Under the pieces are notes generated by a model that was not told the DNA's origin, ran no database searches, and was given only the letters and a program-made list of their open reading frames with translations. A stretch of 32,365 nucleotides of DNA, from the IMG/VR virus record IMGVR_UViG_3300024306_000058, positions 1 through 32,365 of that record. One strand, given 5' to 3'. This document shows, in pieces, positions 16,817 to 22,631 of this stretch; position 1 is the stretch's first letter, and every line of letters begins with the position of its first letter. Origin of the DNA: a virus. Both the position numbers and the translations under genes were made by a program.

Positions 16817-16818
16817 TT

Positions 16819-17088
16819 ATGTCTTACACCTACCAACTGATCGCTCCAGTCGGCGGCTTTGCTGAAGTCACCTCAGTCCGCCGCTCTGACGGCTGGGCAA
16901 TCCCCTTCGACCCCGCCAACACCGACTACCAGGCGTACCTGGAGTGGGTCGCTGCCGGCAACACCCCCTTGCCTGCCCCTGAACCCGAACCAGCCCCAGT
17001 GCTCACCACTGAGCAGAAGCTCGAGGCTGCGGGCCTCACCGTGGCGGAGCTGCGCGAGCTGTTCGGCCTCCCTGCCCCTGACGCCTGA
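16819..17088 (+). CDS. Small fibre-associated protein, unknown
   Basis: An 89-residue protein after the large fibre gene. The start is ATG 16819; a GTG six bases earlier overlaps the previous stop and is an alternative. It has an N-terminal strand region (YTYQLIAPVGGFAEVTSVRR), the pattern IPFDPANTDYQAYLEWVAAG, a Pro/Glu linker and a C-terminal helix TEQKLEAAGLTVAELRELFG. This layout is common in short proteins next to phage fibres and could be a fibre chaperone, but function is unproven. Its stop overlaps the next start as TGATG. Confidence 0.65.
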   Translation: MSYTYQLIAPVGGFAEVTSVRRSDGWAIPFDPANTDYQAYLEWVAAGNTPLPAPEPEPAPVLTTEQKLEAAGLTVAELRELFGLPAPDA

Positions 17089-17225
17089 TGGCAGTACGCA
17101 GCAAGACCGGCACCGGGCGGCTCGATCACAAGGCTGGGCCGCCTAAGACCACACGGCAGGGATACGGCCAACATTCGCGGCCACGCCGCAGAGGCCGCAA
17201 GAAACTCCGGGGACAAGGCCGCTAA
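17088..17225 (+). CDS. 45-residue basic protein, cyanophage type
   Basis: A tiny gene with a TGATG junction to the preceding one. The product begins MAVRSKTGTGRLDHKAGPPK, contains TTRQGYGQHS and ends RKKLRGQGR, with about one third Arg/Lys. Short proteins with the phrase PPKTTRQG and a terminal RGQG(K/R) occur, as far as I recall, in many cyanophages near structural genes. No function is known to me. The strong positive charge and small size would fit nucleic-acid binding or a minor virion component, but that is speculation. Confidence 0.7.
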   Translation: MAVRSKTGTGRLDHKAGPPKTTRQGYGQHSRPRRRGRKKLRGQGR

Positions 17226-17248
17226 CTCCCGCTTGCCATCACCACGAT

Positions 17249-17268
17249 GAGGCGGCACCGTCCGCCTC
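17249..17268. other. Hairpin between tail and lysis genes
   Basis: Perfect 7-bp stem GAGGCGG (17249-17255) and CCGCCTC (17262-17268) with loop CACCGT, in the 73-base gap before the lysis genes. No T tract follows, so it is not a standard terminator. It could slow RNA decay or separate late-gene and lysis expression. Confidence 0.5.
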
Positions 17269-17298
17269 GTTACGATGTGATCGACGCAGGGCGCCCCG

Positions 17299-17532
17299 AT
17301 GGTGGACGAACCCAAAACCGTTGGCGGAGTGCTCGCTGCTTCTCTCCCGGCAGCACTCGCAGCAGGCATGGTGGCCATCGGGGCGCTGCTGATCTCGATG
17401 CAGGTGCAGTCCGCCAGGATCGAGGCCACGCTGGTGCAGATGGCCAAGTCGGTGGATGAGCTGAAGACTGATGCGCGCTCGCAGCTGGCGGAGCTGGATC
17501 AGCGCGTGCGTGCCCTTGAAATGAAGCCCTAA
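17299..17532 (+). CDS. Small membrane protein with coiled coil, holin or lysis candidate
   Basis: A 77-residue protein. Residues 9-34 (VLAASLPAALAAGMVAIGAL and following) form one clear membrane helix. Residues 35-77 are a charged helix (RIEATLVQMAKSVDELKTDA, LAELDQRVRALEMKP) likely to be a coiled coil. One membrane span with a long cytoplasmic or periplasmic helix, two genes before the endolysin, fits a holin or a lysis regulator. No family signature is recognised, so the role rests on topology and position. Confidence 0.65.
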   Translation: MVDEPKTVGGVLAASLPAALAAGMVAIGALLISMQVQSARIEATLVQMAKSVDELKTDARSQLAELDQRVRALEMKP

Positions 17533-17547
17533 CGTTGGAGCACCAAC

Positions 17548-17697
17548 ATGGATGCCATGAGCCCCGAAACCGTCGCCGCGATCGCCATCATCGTCGCTGC
17601 CGGCTCTGAGCTGATCGCCATCAGCCCCCTGAAGTCCAACAGCTGGCTGCAGCTGATCCTGCAGGCCGCACGCCTCGCCTTTCCGAAGCGCCGCTGA
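17548..17697 (+). CDS. 49-residue hydrophobic protein, second holin candidate
   Basis: A short gene whose TGA is followed after one base by the endolysin start. The product MDAMSPETVAAIAIIVAAGS has a hydrophobic N-terminal helix, then ELIAISPLKSNSWLQLILQA and a basic end FPKRR. The SEL/SEIIA.SPLK.NS..QL motif recalls very small membrane proteins encoded beside cyanophage endolysins. One membrane helix, a basic C-terminus and close linkage to the endolysin make it a plausible holin or antiholin. GTTGGAG lies upstream. Confidence 0.65.
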   Translation: MDAMSPETVAAIAIIVAAGSELIAISPLKSNSWLQLILQAARLAFPKRR

Positions 17698-17698
17698 C

Positions 17699-18781
17699 AT
17701 GGCCAACACCGCGCCGATCACGCTTGAGCAGCTGTTTCGGTTCTATCGCGGGCTGCCACACCAGGCTGCTGCCATCCAGCAGCTGGAGCAGGATCTCGCG
17801 GTGAACGGCTACGCAGCAGCAATGCGGCGCGATCGGGCATGGTTCAACACCTGGAGCCAAGACGGCAAGCAGGCTGACCTCGGCGCGGCCCTGAAGCTCA
17901 TTCAAGAGTTCGAGGGCTGCCACCTCGATGCCTACCCCGATCCGGCCAGCGGTGGCGCACCGTGGACGATCGGCTGGGGCACCACGCGCTACAGCGACGG
18001 CCGGCCGGTGCAGAAGGGTGATCGGATCAACCGCGTCGAGGCCGACATGCTGCTGCGGCAGGAGGTGGATCAGATCGCCGGCAAGCTCCGCAGCACCATC
18101 CCCTACTGGGTGGAGATGACCGATGCGCAGAAGTGCGCGCTCATCAGCTTCGCCTACAACCTCGGCTCTGGGTTTTACGGCGCCAAAGGTTTCGAGACCA
18201 TCAGCAAGCGGCTGCGCGAAAAGGACTGGGCCGGTGTGCCCGATGCCCTGCTGCTCTACCGCAACCCTGGCACCAACGTTGAGGCCGGCCTCAAGCGGCG
18301 CCGCATCGCAGAAGGTGACCTGTGGGGCCGCGAGCGGCAGACCAGCGGGCCCATCGAGGCGATGTTCACGCCTGAAAGCCCGTTCTCGCATCGCATCACC
18401 CCGCACATCACCTACGGCGAGTTTGCGCTCGGCCAAGAGGCGCGCAGATTCGACCATCAGCACCAGTGCGATACAGCGCTGAAGCTGGCGCAGTTTCTCG
18501 AGAAGGTGCGCGCGCAGTTCGGTGGCCGGCCGGTGGTAATCACCTCGGGCTATCGCAACGCTCAGGTCAATCGCCAAGTAGGCGGGGCAAGCCAGTCGGA
18601 GCACCTTTACAGCCGCCCCATGGAAGGGGCTGTGGACTTTGTGATTGACGGAGTTGACATGATGGCCGTGCAAGCTTGGTGCGATCGCGAATGGCCGTTC
18701 TCGCTGGGCTATGCGGCACCGCAGTTCATTCATCTTGGACGCCGCTCTGACGGTCAACGCCGTCGCTGGGACTACGCCTAA
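17699..18781 (+). CDS. Two-domain endolysin: GH24-type lysozyme plus M15-like peptidase
   Basis: A 360-residue lysis enzyme. Residues 60-212 form a T4-lysozyme-type muramidase: Glu72 in EFEGCHLDAYPDP, Asp81 and Thr90 in WTIGWGTT form the catalytic set, followed by CALISFAYNLGSG. Residues 230-360 resemble the M15-type metallopeptidase fold: GYRNAQVNRQVGGASQSEH places His302 as a zinc ligand, with Asp313 (GAVDF) and His345 (FIHLG) as the others. His302 and Asp313 are 11 apart, four more than in the usual SxHxxGxAxD motif. No signal peptide or membrane helix is visible, so a holin is needed. The first 50 residues are unassigned. It should cut both glycan and peptide bonds. Confidence 0.88.
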   Translation: MANTAPITLEQLFRFYRGLPHQAAAIQQLEQDLAVNGYAAAMRRDRAWFNTWSQDGKQADLGAALKLIQEFEGCHLDAYPDPASGGAPWTIGWGTTRYSDGRPVQKGDRINRVEADMLLRQEVDQIAGKLRSTIPYWVEMTDAQKCALISFAYNLGSGFYGAKGFETISKRLREKDWAGVPDALLLYRNPGTNVEAGLKRRRIAEGDLWGRERQTSGPIEAMFTPESPFSHRITPHITYGEFALGQEARRFDHQHQCDTALKLAQFLEKVRAQFGGRPVVITSGYRNAQVNRQVGGASQSEHLYSRPMEGAVDFVIDGVDMMAVQAWCDREWPFSLGYAAPQFIHLGRRSDGQRRRWDYA

Positions 18782-18797
18782 GCTGCAGCCGCCCTTT

Positions 18798-19322
18798 ATG
18801 CCCCGCATGGTTCTGCCCGACCACCAGATCCGCTGGTTCTGCCAAAAGCACGCCATGGTAGTGCCTTTCTCGGAAGATCAGCTCAACCCAGCCAGCTATG
18901 ACGTGCTGCTAGGCGATCGGCTGATGATTGAAGTGCCCGAGCACCGCGATCTGCAGATTCACGGGATCGCCGGCCACACTGCTGAGGATCCGTACTGGCT
19001 GCAGCCTGGTGAGTTCGTGCTCGCTCAGACGCAGGAGATCTTCAACATTCCCGACAGCGTAGCCGCGCAGTTTGTGCTGAAGTCAAGCCGCGCACGCGAG
19101 GGCCTTGAGCATCTGCTGGCCGGCTGGTGCGATCCAGGGTGGCATGGCAGCCGCCTGACGCTCGAGCTGAGCAACGCGCGCAAAATGCACCCGATTGCGA
19201 TCTGGCCCGGCATGAAGATCGGCCAGATGGTGTTTCACAAGATGGAGGGCATCCCTGGCCGCAGCTATGCGGTGACTGGCCGCTACAACGGCGACCTGGC
19301 GGTGACCGCCAGCAAGGGCTAG
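18798..19322 (+). CDS. dCTP deaminase-like protein (Dcd/Dut family)
   Basis: A 174-residue protein that would deaminate dCTP to dUTP, feeding thymidylate synthesis. The conserved blocks are present: MVLPDHQIRWF, LNPASYDVLLGD, KSSRAREGLEH, GWCDPGWHGS, LTLELSNA and WPGMKIGQMVF. The residues equivalent to E. coli Dcd Ser111, Arg115 and Glu138 appear intact as Ser96, Arg100 and Glu123, so it is probably active. The ATG at 18798 avoids overlap with the endolysin and matches the family's first motif; an in-frame start at 18711 would add 29 unrelated residues. Its TAG shares a CTAG with the convergent gene. A nucleotide gene beside the lysis cassette is an unusual position. Confidence 0.85.
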   Translation: MPRMVLPDHQIRWFCQKHAMVVPFSEDQLNPASYDVLLGDRLMIEVPEHRDLQIHGIAGHTAEDPYWLQPGEFVLAQTQEIFNIPDSVAAQFVLKSSRAREGLEHLLAGWCDPGWHGSRLTLELSNARKMHPIAIWPGMKIGQMVFHKMEGIPGRSYAVTGRYNGDLAVTASKG

Positions 19323-19507
19323 CCCGTTATCTGGTGGCGAAGCGGCGCCATGCGTTGGCGGTGGATCCTGCCCGGTGCCTCAGCCGGATCGTCCAGCGGG
19401 ATCAGTGTGTAGTCATCGCAGCCGTGGCTCTCAGCGAAGTGCTGCGCCGAGATGTGGGTGGGGAACGGCCCGACGTGCCACGGGCCGATGCGGAGGACGT
19501 ATTGCAT
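19319..19507 (-). CDS. 62-residue unknown protein
   Basis: A small leftward gene, convergent with the dCTP deaminase-like gene and sharing a CTAG in which both stop codons lie. The product begins MQYVLRIGPWHVGPFPTHIS, then AQHFAESHGCDDYTLIPLDD and a basic end. The dense pattern of aromatic and His residues looks like a real folded protein rather than chance translation. It resembles short phage proteins that I cannot name. No Shine-Dalgarno sequence is clear. Confidence 0.55.
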   Translation of the reverse strand: MQYVLRIGPWHVGPFPTHISAQHFAESHGCDDYTLIPLDDPAEAPGRIHRQRMAPLRHQITG

Positions 19508-19538
19508 GGTGGGAGTAGCGAGCGGCTAGGTCGGCCGA

Positions 19539-19712
19539 TCAGGCCATCATGGCCTCGATCGTGAAGGCCAGGTCAGGGTCGCGGTTGCAGGCTTCGTCCA
19601 GAGCGGCGTCAAAGCAGGCGTTGAAAACTTCCTCAGCGATCAGCTGGCGGATCAGCTCGAGCAGATCGGCGGTGGCAAGGGTGGTCAGCTTGGCGGTGAA
19701 GGTGGCGAGCAT
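19539..19712 (-). CDS. 57-residue unknown protein
   Basis: A leftward small gene read from ATG 19712 (MLATFTAKLTTLATADLLEL). A longer in-frame start at 19787 adds 25 Arg-rich residues that run through the likely promoter, so it is not preferred. The product is helical, with an acidic end (ALDEACNRDPDLAFTIEAMM). A TATAGT -10-like box lies 26 bases upstream on the same strand. No family is recognised. It may begin an operon continuing with the 62-residue gene. Confidence 0.55.
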   Translation of the reverse strand: MLATFTAKLTTLATADLLELIRQLIAEEVFNACFDAALDEACNRDPDLAFTIEAMMA

Positions 19713-19848
19713 CGGTTGGTTGGCTGTCGATGTGTGAACTATACACCGCCCACGGGGCACCCTCCCCCTCGGCAGCGACCCGTTCACAATCCGTCACAGT
19801 GGCTGTTCCTGTTCCCGTCGCTACCGTGGCACCAGCGGCGGCCAGCCC
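19713..19848. promoter_or_regulatory. Divergent control region with TTCACA sites
   Basis: The region separates the leftward 57-residue gene from the rightward 61-residue gene. On the minus strand TATAGT (19738-19743) is a good -10 box, immediately followed by TTCACA (19733-19738). A partial palindrome GTGT-N7-ACAC spans 19732-19746. On the plus strand TACCGT (19822-19827) fits the cyanobacterial TANNNT pattern, 21 bases before the ATG, with TTCACA (19783-19788) and GTCACAG (19793-19799) upstream. No strong -35 is seen. The repeated TTCACA may be an operator. Confidence 0.4.
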
Positions 19849-20034
19849 ATGCGGGCGTTCTACCTCGAGATCTCCGCCAAGCTCATCATCCGATCCGACA
19901 CCGACCCCGACGACCTGCCGGCTGACATCTACTCCCAGCTGGCTGAGTTCATCCCGTCCGATGAGGACATCATCGACATCGAGGTGAACGCCATCCCCCT
20001 CCCGCCGGACCTCTGTGGATCAGCACCACATTGA
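19849..20034 (+). CDS. 61-residue acidic unknown protein
   Basis: A rightward small gene starting MRAFYLEISAKLIIRSDTDP, then DDLPADIYSQLAEFIPSDED and a strand-like IIDIEVNAIPLPP. The acidic central part and the ordered alternation suggest a real small folded protein. It overlaps the HNH endonuclease start by 20 bases and so probably forms a two-gene operon with it. No family is recognised. Confidence 0.6.
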   Translation: MRAFYLEISAKLIIRSDTDPDDLPADIYSQLAEFIPSDEDIIDIEVNAIPLPPDLCGSAPH

Positions 20035-20335
20035 TGAGACCCGCCTGGTCACCCGGCGATCGGCCCGTGATCAGATCCACCTCGCCTGGAGCTACCGCTG
20101 CGCCTACTGCGGCGATCAGCTGGGCCGCAGCCCCACCCTCGACCACGTTGTGCCCAAGGTTCACGGCGGCCTTACCGTGCGGGAGAACCTGGTCTCCTGT
20201 TGCCTGATGTGCAACAGCCAGAAAGGCCACAAGTCCTGGATCGACTGGTACAGGCAGCAGCCCTTCTGGTCTGCGCTCGGAGAGTGGGCAATCGCGCAGT
20301 GGGTGGCTGGCGAGGGCTATAGTGACGGCTCCTGA
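20015..20335 (+). CDS. HNH endonuclease, Cys4 zinc type
   Basis: A 106-residue protein starting at GTG 20015; no in-frame ATG exists. The motif is complete: Cys29-x2-Cys32 (RCAYCGDQ), Asp43-His44 (LDHVVPKVHGG), Asn58 (ENLVSCC), and Cys63-x2-Cys66 (CLMCNSQKG). This is the McrA-like HNH fold, with zinc held by the two Cys pairs and His44 in the metal site. Small phage HNH proteins often nick DNA near cos and assist the terminase, or act as mobile nucleases. The C-terminal helix is Trp-rich (WIDWYRQQPFWSALGEW). Its distance from the terminase region favours the mobile or accessory role. Confidence 0.85.
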   Translation: MDQHHIDETRLVTRRSARDQIHLAWSYRCAYCGDQLGRSPTLDHVVPKVHGGLTVRENLVSCCLMCNSQKGHKSWIDWYRQQPFWSALGEWAIAQWVAGEGYSDGS

Positions 20336-20353
20336 ACTTCAGCTCAGGGGCGT

Positions 20354-20372
20354 CCGCTGCGGCCGGCAGCGG
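20354..20372. other. Hairpin between convergent operons
   Basis: Perfect 7-bp stem CCGCTGC (20354-20360) and GCAGCGG (20366-20372) with loop GGCCG, in the 79-base gap between the HNH gene (+) and the leftward small-gene cluster (-). No T tract on either strand. It could block transcripts from both sides, but the evidence is structural only. Confidence 0.4.
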
Positions 20373-20414
20373 TGAGGCTGACACCGCGTGAGGACCAGCC
20401 ACCGGCCACCCCTA

Positions 20415-20501
20415 TCAAGGCAGGATCCGACTGCAGACGTACAGCGCGATCCAGCACGTCACCCAATACTCAATCGACAAAATCAGGATGTCGTGCAGCA
20501 T
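20415..20501 (-). CDS. 28-residue putative membrane peptide
   Basis: The last and smallest frame of the leftward cluster, coupled to the gene before it by a TGATG junction. The product MLHDILILSIEYWVTCWIAL, ending YVCSRILP, is almost wholly hydrophobic with aromatic residues, as in a single membrane span. Its reality depends on the coupling and composition; it could also be chance. Confidence 0.4.
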   Translation of the reverse strand: MLHDILILSIEYWVTCWIALYVCSRILP

Positions 20502-20671
20502 CAGCGCGCCAGCAGGTGGTCCAGGTATAACTCCGCCTGCCATAGGTCGCTTGAGTAGCGGCAGATCCCACCAACGCAGCTGCGGTAGTAGATCTCGCCA
20601 TGCACCGGCATGAGCGTCTCGATGTAGCCGCCATCTCGATCGGTGCGGCTGATCACCTCCGGTCCGAACAT
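20501..20671 (-). CDS. 56-residue unknown protein
   Basis: A leftward small gene giving MFGPEVISRTDRDGGYIETL, then MPVHGEIYYRSCVGGICRYS and SDLWQAELYLDHLLAR. The ordered run of Tyr, Cys and Trp and the absence of low-complexity sequence argue for a real protein. It lies 22 bases after the 108-residue gene's stop and fills what would otherwise be a gap. Two close cysteines (CVGGIC) could bind a metal or form a disulfide. No family is known to me. Confidence 0.6.
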   Translation of the reverse strand: MFGPEVISRTDRDGGYIETLMPVHGEIYYRSCVGGICRYSSDLWQAELYLDHLLAR

Positions 20672-20693
20672 CGCCCGTGCTCCTGATCTTCCT

Positions 20694-21020
20694 TCAGTCT
20701 GCCGGCAGGAACACCTCGCATCGGGTGGCGTAGCGGCCGCCGCTCTGCTTCGCCTCTGGGAAGTCCAGGCTGCAGCGTTTCCGCGCTTGGTCCCATTGCA
20801 CGCAGTCCCAGCACATCCGCGGCTCCGTCACCGGCCTGATGCGCACCACCGCTGCGTTGTAGATCGAGTGGGCGCGCAGCAGCGCATCCTGCAGCCGGAT
20901 GGCGCCGGTGTCGGCCTCGAGCTGGTGTTCAGGCTTCGGCCCGAGCACCACCCGGCAGTGCCACGTCCGATCTGCGCTATCGCAGAACAGCAGCAGCCTG
21001 CCGGCGTGGAGGCTGATCAT
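20694..21020 (-). CDS. 108-residue protein with Cys-rich C-terminus
   Basis: Starts in an ATGA overlap with the gene before it. The N-terminal half is strand-rich (LLLFCDSADRTWHCRVVLGP). The C-terminal 40 residues, MCWDCVQWDQARKRCSLDFP followed by EAKQSGGRYATRCEVFLPA, hold four cysteines in a CxxC...C...C layout that looks like a small zinc-binding module. I have seen similar CWDC..W....C...FPEA endings in hypothetical phage and cyanobacterial proteins but know of no function. Confidence 0.65.
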   Translation of the reverse strand: MISLHAGRLLLFCDSADRTWHCRVVLGPKPEHQLEADTGAIRLQDALLRAHSIYNAAVVRIRPVTEPRMCWDCVQWDQARKRCSLDFPEAKQSGGRYATRCEVFLPAD

Positions 21021-21247
21021 TCTTCCTCGCCGTAGCTGGGCTGGTGGTAGAGGCGCTCCAGCAGCATTGACGCTGGCTCCCGCTCACCATTGGTGACGTA
21101 GCAGGCCACATCATCCGTAGGATCGGCCGCCACGAACACGGTCGGCCAAAGGTGCTCCTTCACCACCACCAAGCTGGTGCGGGGGCTGCGGACCAGGATC
21201 CACAGCGCCAGTCGCTCGATCAGGTTCAGACCGGGCAGGTGCATCAT
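21017..21247 (-). CDS. 76-residue unknown protein
   Basis: The start lies in an ATGATG overlapping the DUF3310 gene's stop, with GGAGGG just upstream; ATG 21244 is the alternative. A longer in-frame extension to 21409 is only the shadow of the DUF3310 gene. The protein has a helix-rich N-terminus (LNLIERLALWILVRSPRTSL), then VVKEHLWPTVFVAADPTDDV and an acidic end. It could be a small nucleic-acid or host-modifying protein; nothing diagnostic is seen. Confidence 0.6.
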   Translation of the reverse strand: MMHLPGLNLIERLALWILVRSPRTSLVVVKEHLWPTVFVAADPTDDVACYVTNGEREPASMLLERLYHQPSYGEEE

Positions 21248-21456
21248 CCCTCCAGTTTGCCGAGCAGGCGGTTGAGATACCACCGCGCCTTGGCAAGTGA
21301 GACCGTCTCCCCCTTGTGGCGCTCCCGCCAGGTGTACTTGATCACGTTGCCTTTGCAGTAGCCGCGAAACTCCTCCGGTGTCAGCGCAGCCTCGATCGCG
21401 TCGATGCACTCGAGGCCGCCCATCCGGTAGTGATCGGGGTTGATCTGATCAGTCAT
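21244..21456 (-). CDS. DUF3310-family protein
   Basis: A 70-residue protein starting MTDQINPDHYRMGGLECIDA and ending NVIKYTWRERHKGETVSLAK plus ARWYLNRLL. This is the DUF3310 pattern: NP.HY..GG.E.ID.I near the N-terminus and GN.IKY..R...K the hallmark in the middle. The T7 gp1.7 nucleotide kinase includes a related domain, so a nucleotide-metabolism role is possible but not shown. An upstream in-frame start at 21516 lies inside the preceding gene and is rejected. It overlaps genes on both sides. Confidence 0.85.
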   Translation of the reverse strand: MTDQINPDHYRMGGLECIDAIEAALTPEEFRGYCKGNVIKYTWRERHKGETVSLAKARWYLNRLLGKLEG

Positions 21457-21742
21457 TGACCCATGCCCATTGCCTACGCGCGCAGATGCGCGCTGCATGA
21501 TGCTTGCTGATGCCATACCGAATGGCCAGCTTGCCGTAGCTCATCCCATCAGCGCGCAGCCTGCGAAGCTCACGGACCTTCTCAGGAGTTAACACTGCTG
21601 CGATGTTTTTCTCGCCACGGCCGAATGGTTGCGGCGTCCGCTTCACCAATCCGTGCCGGGCATAAACCAGCAGCGGATCATCGGCCGGTACATGCTCAGC
21701 TAGCCGATCGGCCAGCTCTAGGCATAACGCTCGCCAGTTCAT
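21449..21742 (-). CDS. Small DNA-binding protein, HTH type
   Basis: A 97-residue protein starting MNWRALCLELADRLAEHVPA in an ATGA overlap with the gene before it; a GTG six bases earlier is an alternative. The C-terminal half, LTPEKVRELRRLRADGMSYG followed by KLAIRYGISKHHAARICARR, is a resolvase-like helix-turn-helix with a clear recognition helix. Such proteins are frequent in phage accessory operons. It is a likely DNA binder and possible regulator of this cluster; no catalytic domain is present. Confidence 0.65.
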   Translation of the reverse strand: MNWRALCLELADRLAEHVPADDPLLVYARHGLVKRTPQPFGRGEKNIAAVLTPEKVRELRRLRADGMSYGKLAIRYGISKHHAARICARRQWAWVND

Positions 21743-22029
21743 CGCCACTTATCTCCAAGCAACTGCTGACGGCAGACCTCGATCGCCTGCTGCGCCTGCT
21801 TCTGGCTGAACACCGACTCGGTGGCATCCATGGCGCGCACCACGCGGGCGAGCAGCTCGGGGTAAGGCGTGTCGCGAAAGTTGGCCGCCAGATCGTGGGC
21901 AAACTCATCCCACAGGCCGGTGTAAGTGCTGCGCAGCGGGTGGCCGTAGGGCAGCTGATCGCGGCCGCTGTGCTGATAGAGGCTCTCCATCATGTCGGCG
22001 CGTTGCTGGTCCAGCTGTTGGGAAGTCAT
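21739..22029 (-). CDS. 96-residue unknown protein
   Basis: Starts MTSQQLDQQRADMMESLYQH in an ATGA overlap with the 67-residue gene before it. It continues SGRDQLPYGHPLRSTYTGLW and ends in a helix with Gln and Cys (QAQQAIEVCRQQLLGDKWR). It is helical and polar with no membrane segment. The tyrosine-rich centre suggests a small domain of its own. Not recognised. Its stop overlaps the HTH gene. Confidence 0.6.
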   Translation of the reverse strand: MTSQQLDQQRADMMESLYQHSGRDQLPYGHPLRSTYTGLWDEFAHDLAANFRDTPYPELLARVVRAMDATESVFSQKQAQQAIEVCRQQLLGDKWR

Positions 22030-22229
22030 GAGGACATCAGGGCTTGAAGAATGTTGAGCAGCTCCTCGCGGCGCGCGGAGATGTGCGGATGGCTTGGCAG
22101 GTTTGCCAACTGATCCAGGCGAACCCGCAGCAGGTTGCCCAGTCGCACACGCTCCTCTTGCCGACCGGCATTGAACATGCCGGAATCGCTGATCAGGGCT
22201 TCCAGTTTGGCGCGGATGTGGTCAGCCAT
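22026..22229 (-). CDS. 67-residue helical unknown protein
   Basis: Starts at ATG 22229 in a TGATG junction with the preceding gene. The protein is highly charged and helical (MADHIRAKLEALISDSGMFN, then AGRQEERVRLGNLLRVRLDQ). The periodic Leu/Arg pattern suggests an amphipathic helical bundle or coiled coil. Not recognised. It is coupled by ATGA to the 96-residue gene. Confidence 0.6.
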   Translation of the reverse strand: MADHIRAKLEALISDSGMFNAGRQEERVRLGNLLRVRLDQLANLPSHPHISARREELLNILQALMSS

Positions 22230-22465
22230 CACGCCACCTCCACCGTGGCGCCCGGCCAGCGGTTCTGCGCGTAGCGGATCGCGTGCCGCTTACTCTCGGC
22301 GCGAGTGATCCAGGTCATCGGCCTGGCGCCTACGGGGTAGACGATCAGGCGAAACTCTTTGGTGCGGGTCTTGGGCCGCGGCCGGCTGATGCCGTCGCCG
22401 TGCTTGCTGGTGGGTTCATCCTCTGCCCATTGCCAGGGCAACATCGCTCCGGTGACTTCAGGCAT
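22229..22465 (-). CDS. 78-residue unknown protein
   Basis: The product starts MPEVTGAMLPWQWAEDEPTS, then a basic stretch (RPRPKTRTKEFRLIVYPVGA) and WITRAESKRHAIRYAQNRWP, ending GATVEVA. The last part looks like a small alpha/beta unit in which a helix precedes a final strand; short proteins of this pattern are common in phage early operons. It overlaps the 57-residue gene by eight bases. Not recognised further. Confidence 0.6.
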   Translation of the reverse strand: MPEVTGAMLPWQWAEDEPTSKHGDGISRPRPKTRTKEFRLIVYPVGARPMTWITRAESKRHAIRYAQNRWPGATVEVA

Positions 22466-22631
22466 GGCAGTTGGGATCGGTGACGGTTTCAGGGTTCAGC
22501 CATTCCAGCTCTGACCACCACGGCAGCCAAGACTGAGCAGCGATGGCCTTGGCCTCGCACAAGCTGTGGGCCGTGATGCACTCCACCACGTTGGCGCTGC
22601 GGATCTGGAAGTAAAAGCGGCGTTCAGTCAT
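22458..22631 (-). CDS. 57-residue unknown protein, Trp-rich
   Basis: Starts at ATG 22631 in an eight-base overlap with the 110-residue gene; the longer in-frame form from 22706 is a shadow of that gene. The product MTERRFYFQIRSANVVECIT, AHSLCEAKAIAAQSWLPWWS has a strand-helix-strand layout like the preceding 78-residue protein (RFYFQI...EAKAIAAQSW versus FRLIVY...ESKRHAIRYAQNRW). The two may be distant duplicates. Not recognised. Confidence 0.6.
   Translation of the reverse strand: MTERRFYFQIRSANVVECITAHSLCEAKAIAAQSWLPWWSELEWLNPETVTDPNCHA

Noticed and set aside
18711-18797. Upstream start for the dCTP deaminase-like gene
   Set aside because: The extra 29 residues overlap the endolysin and have no family match; ATG 18798 begins just before the first conserved block.
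17621-18856. 411-residue frame on the minus strand
   Set aside because: Antisense to the endolysin, whose domains and catalytic residues are clear; no motif in the shadow.
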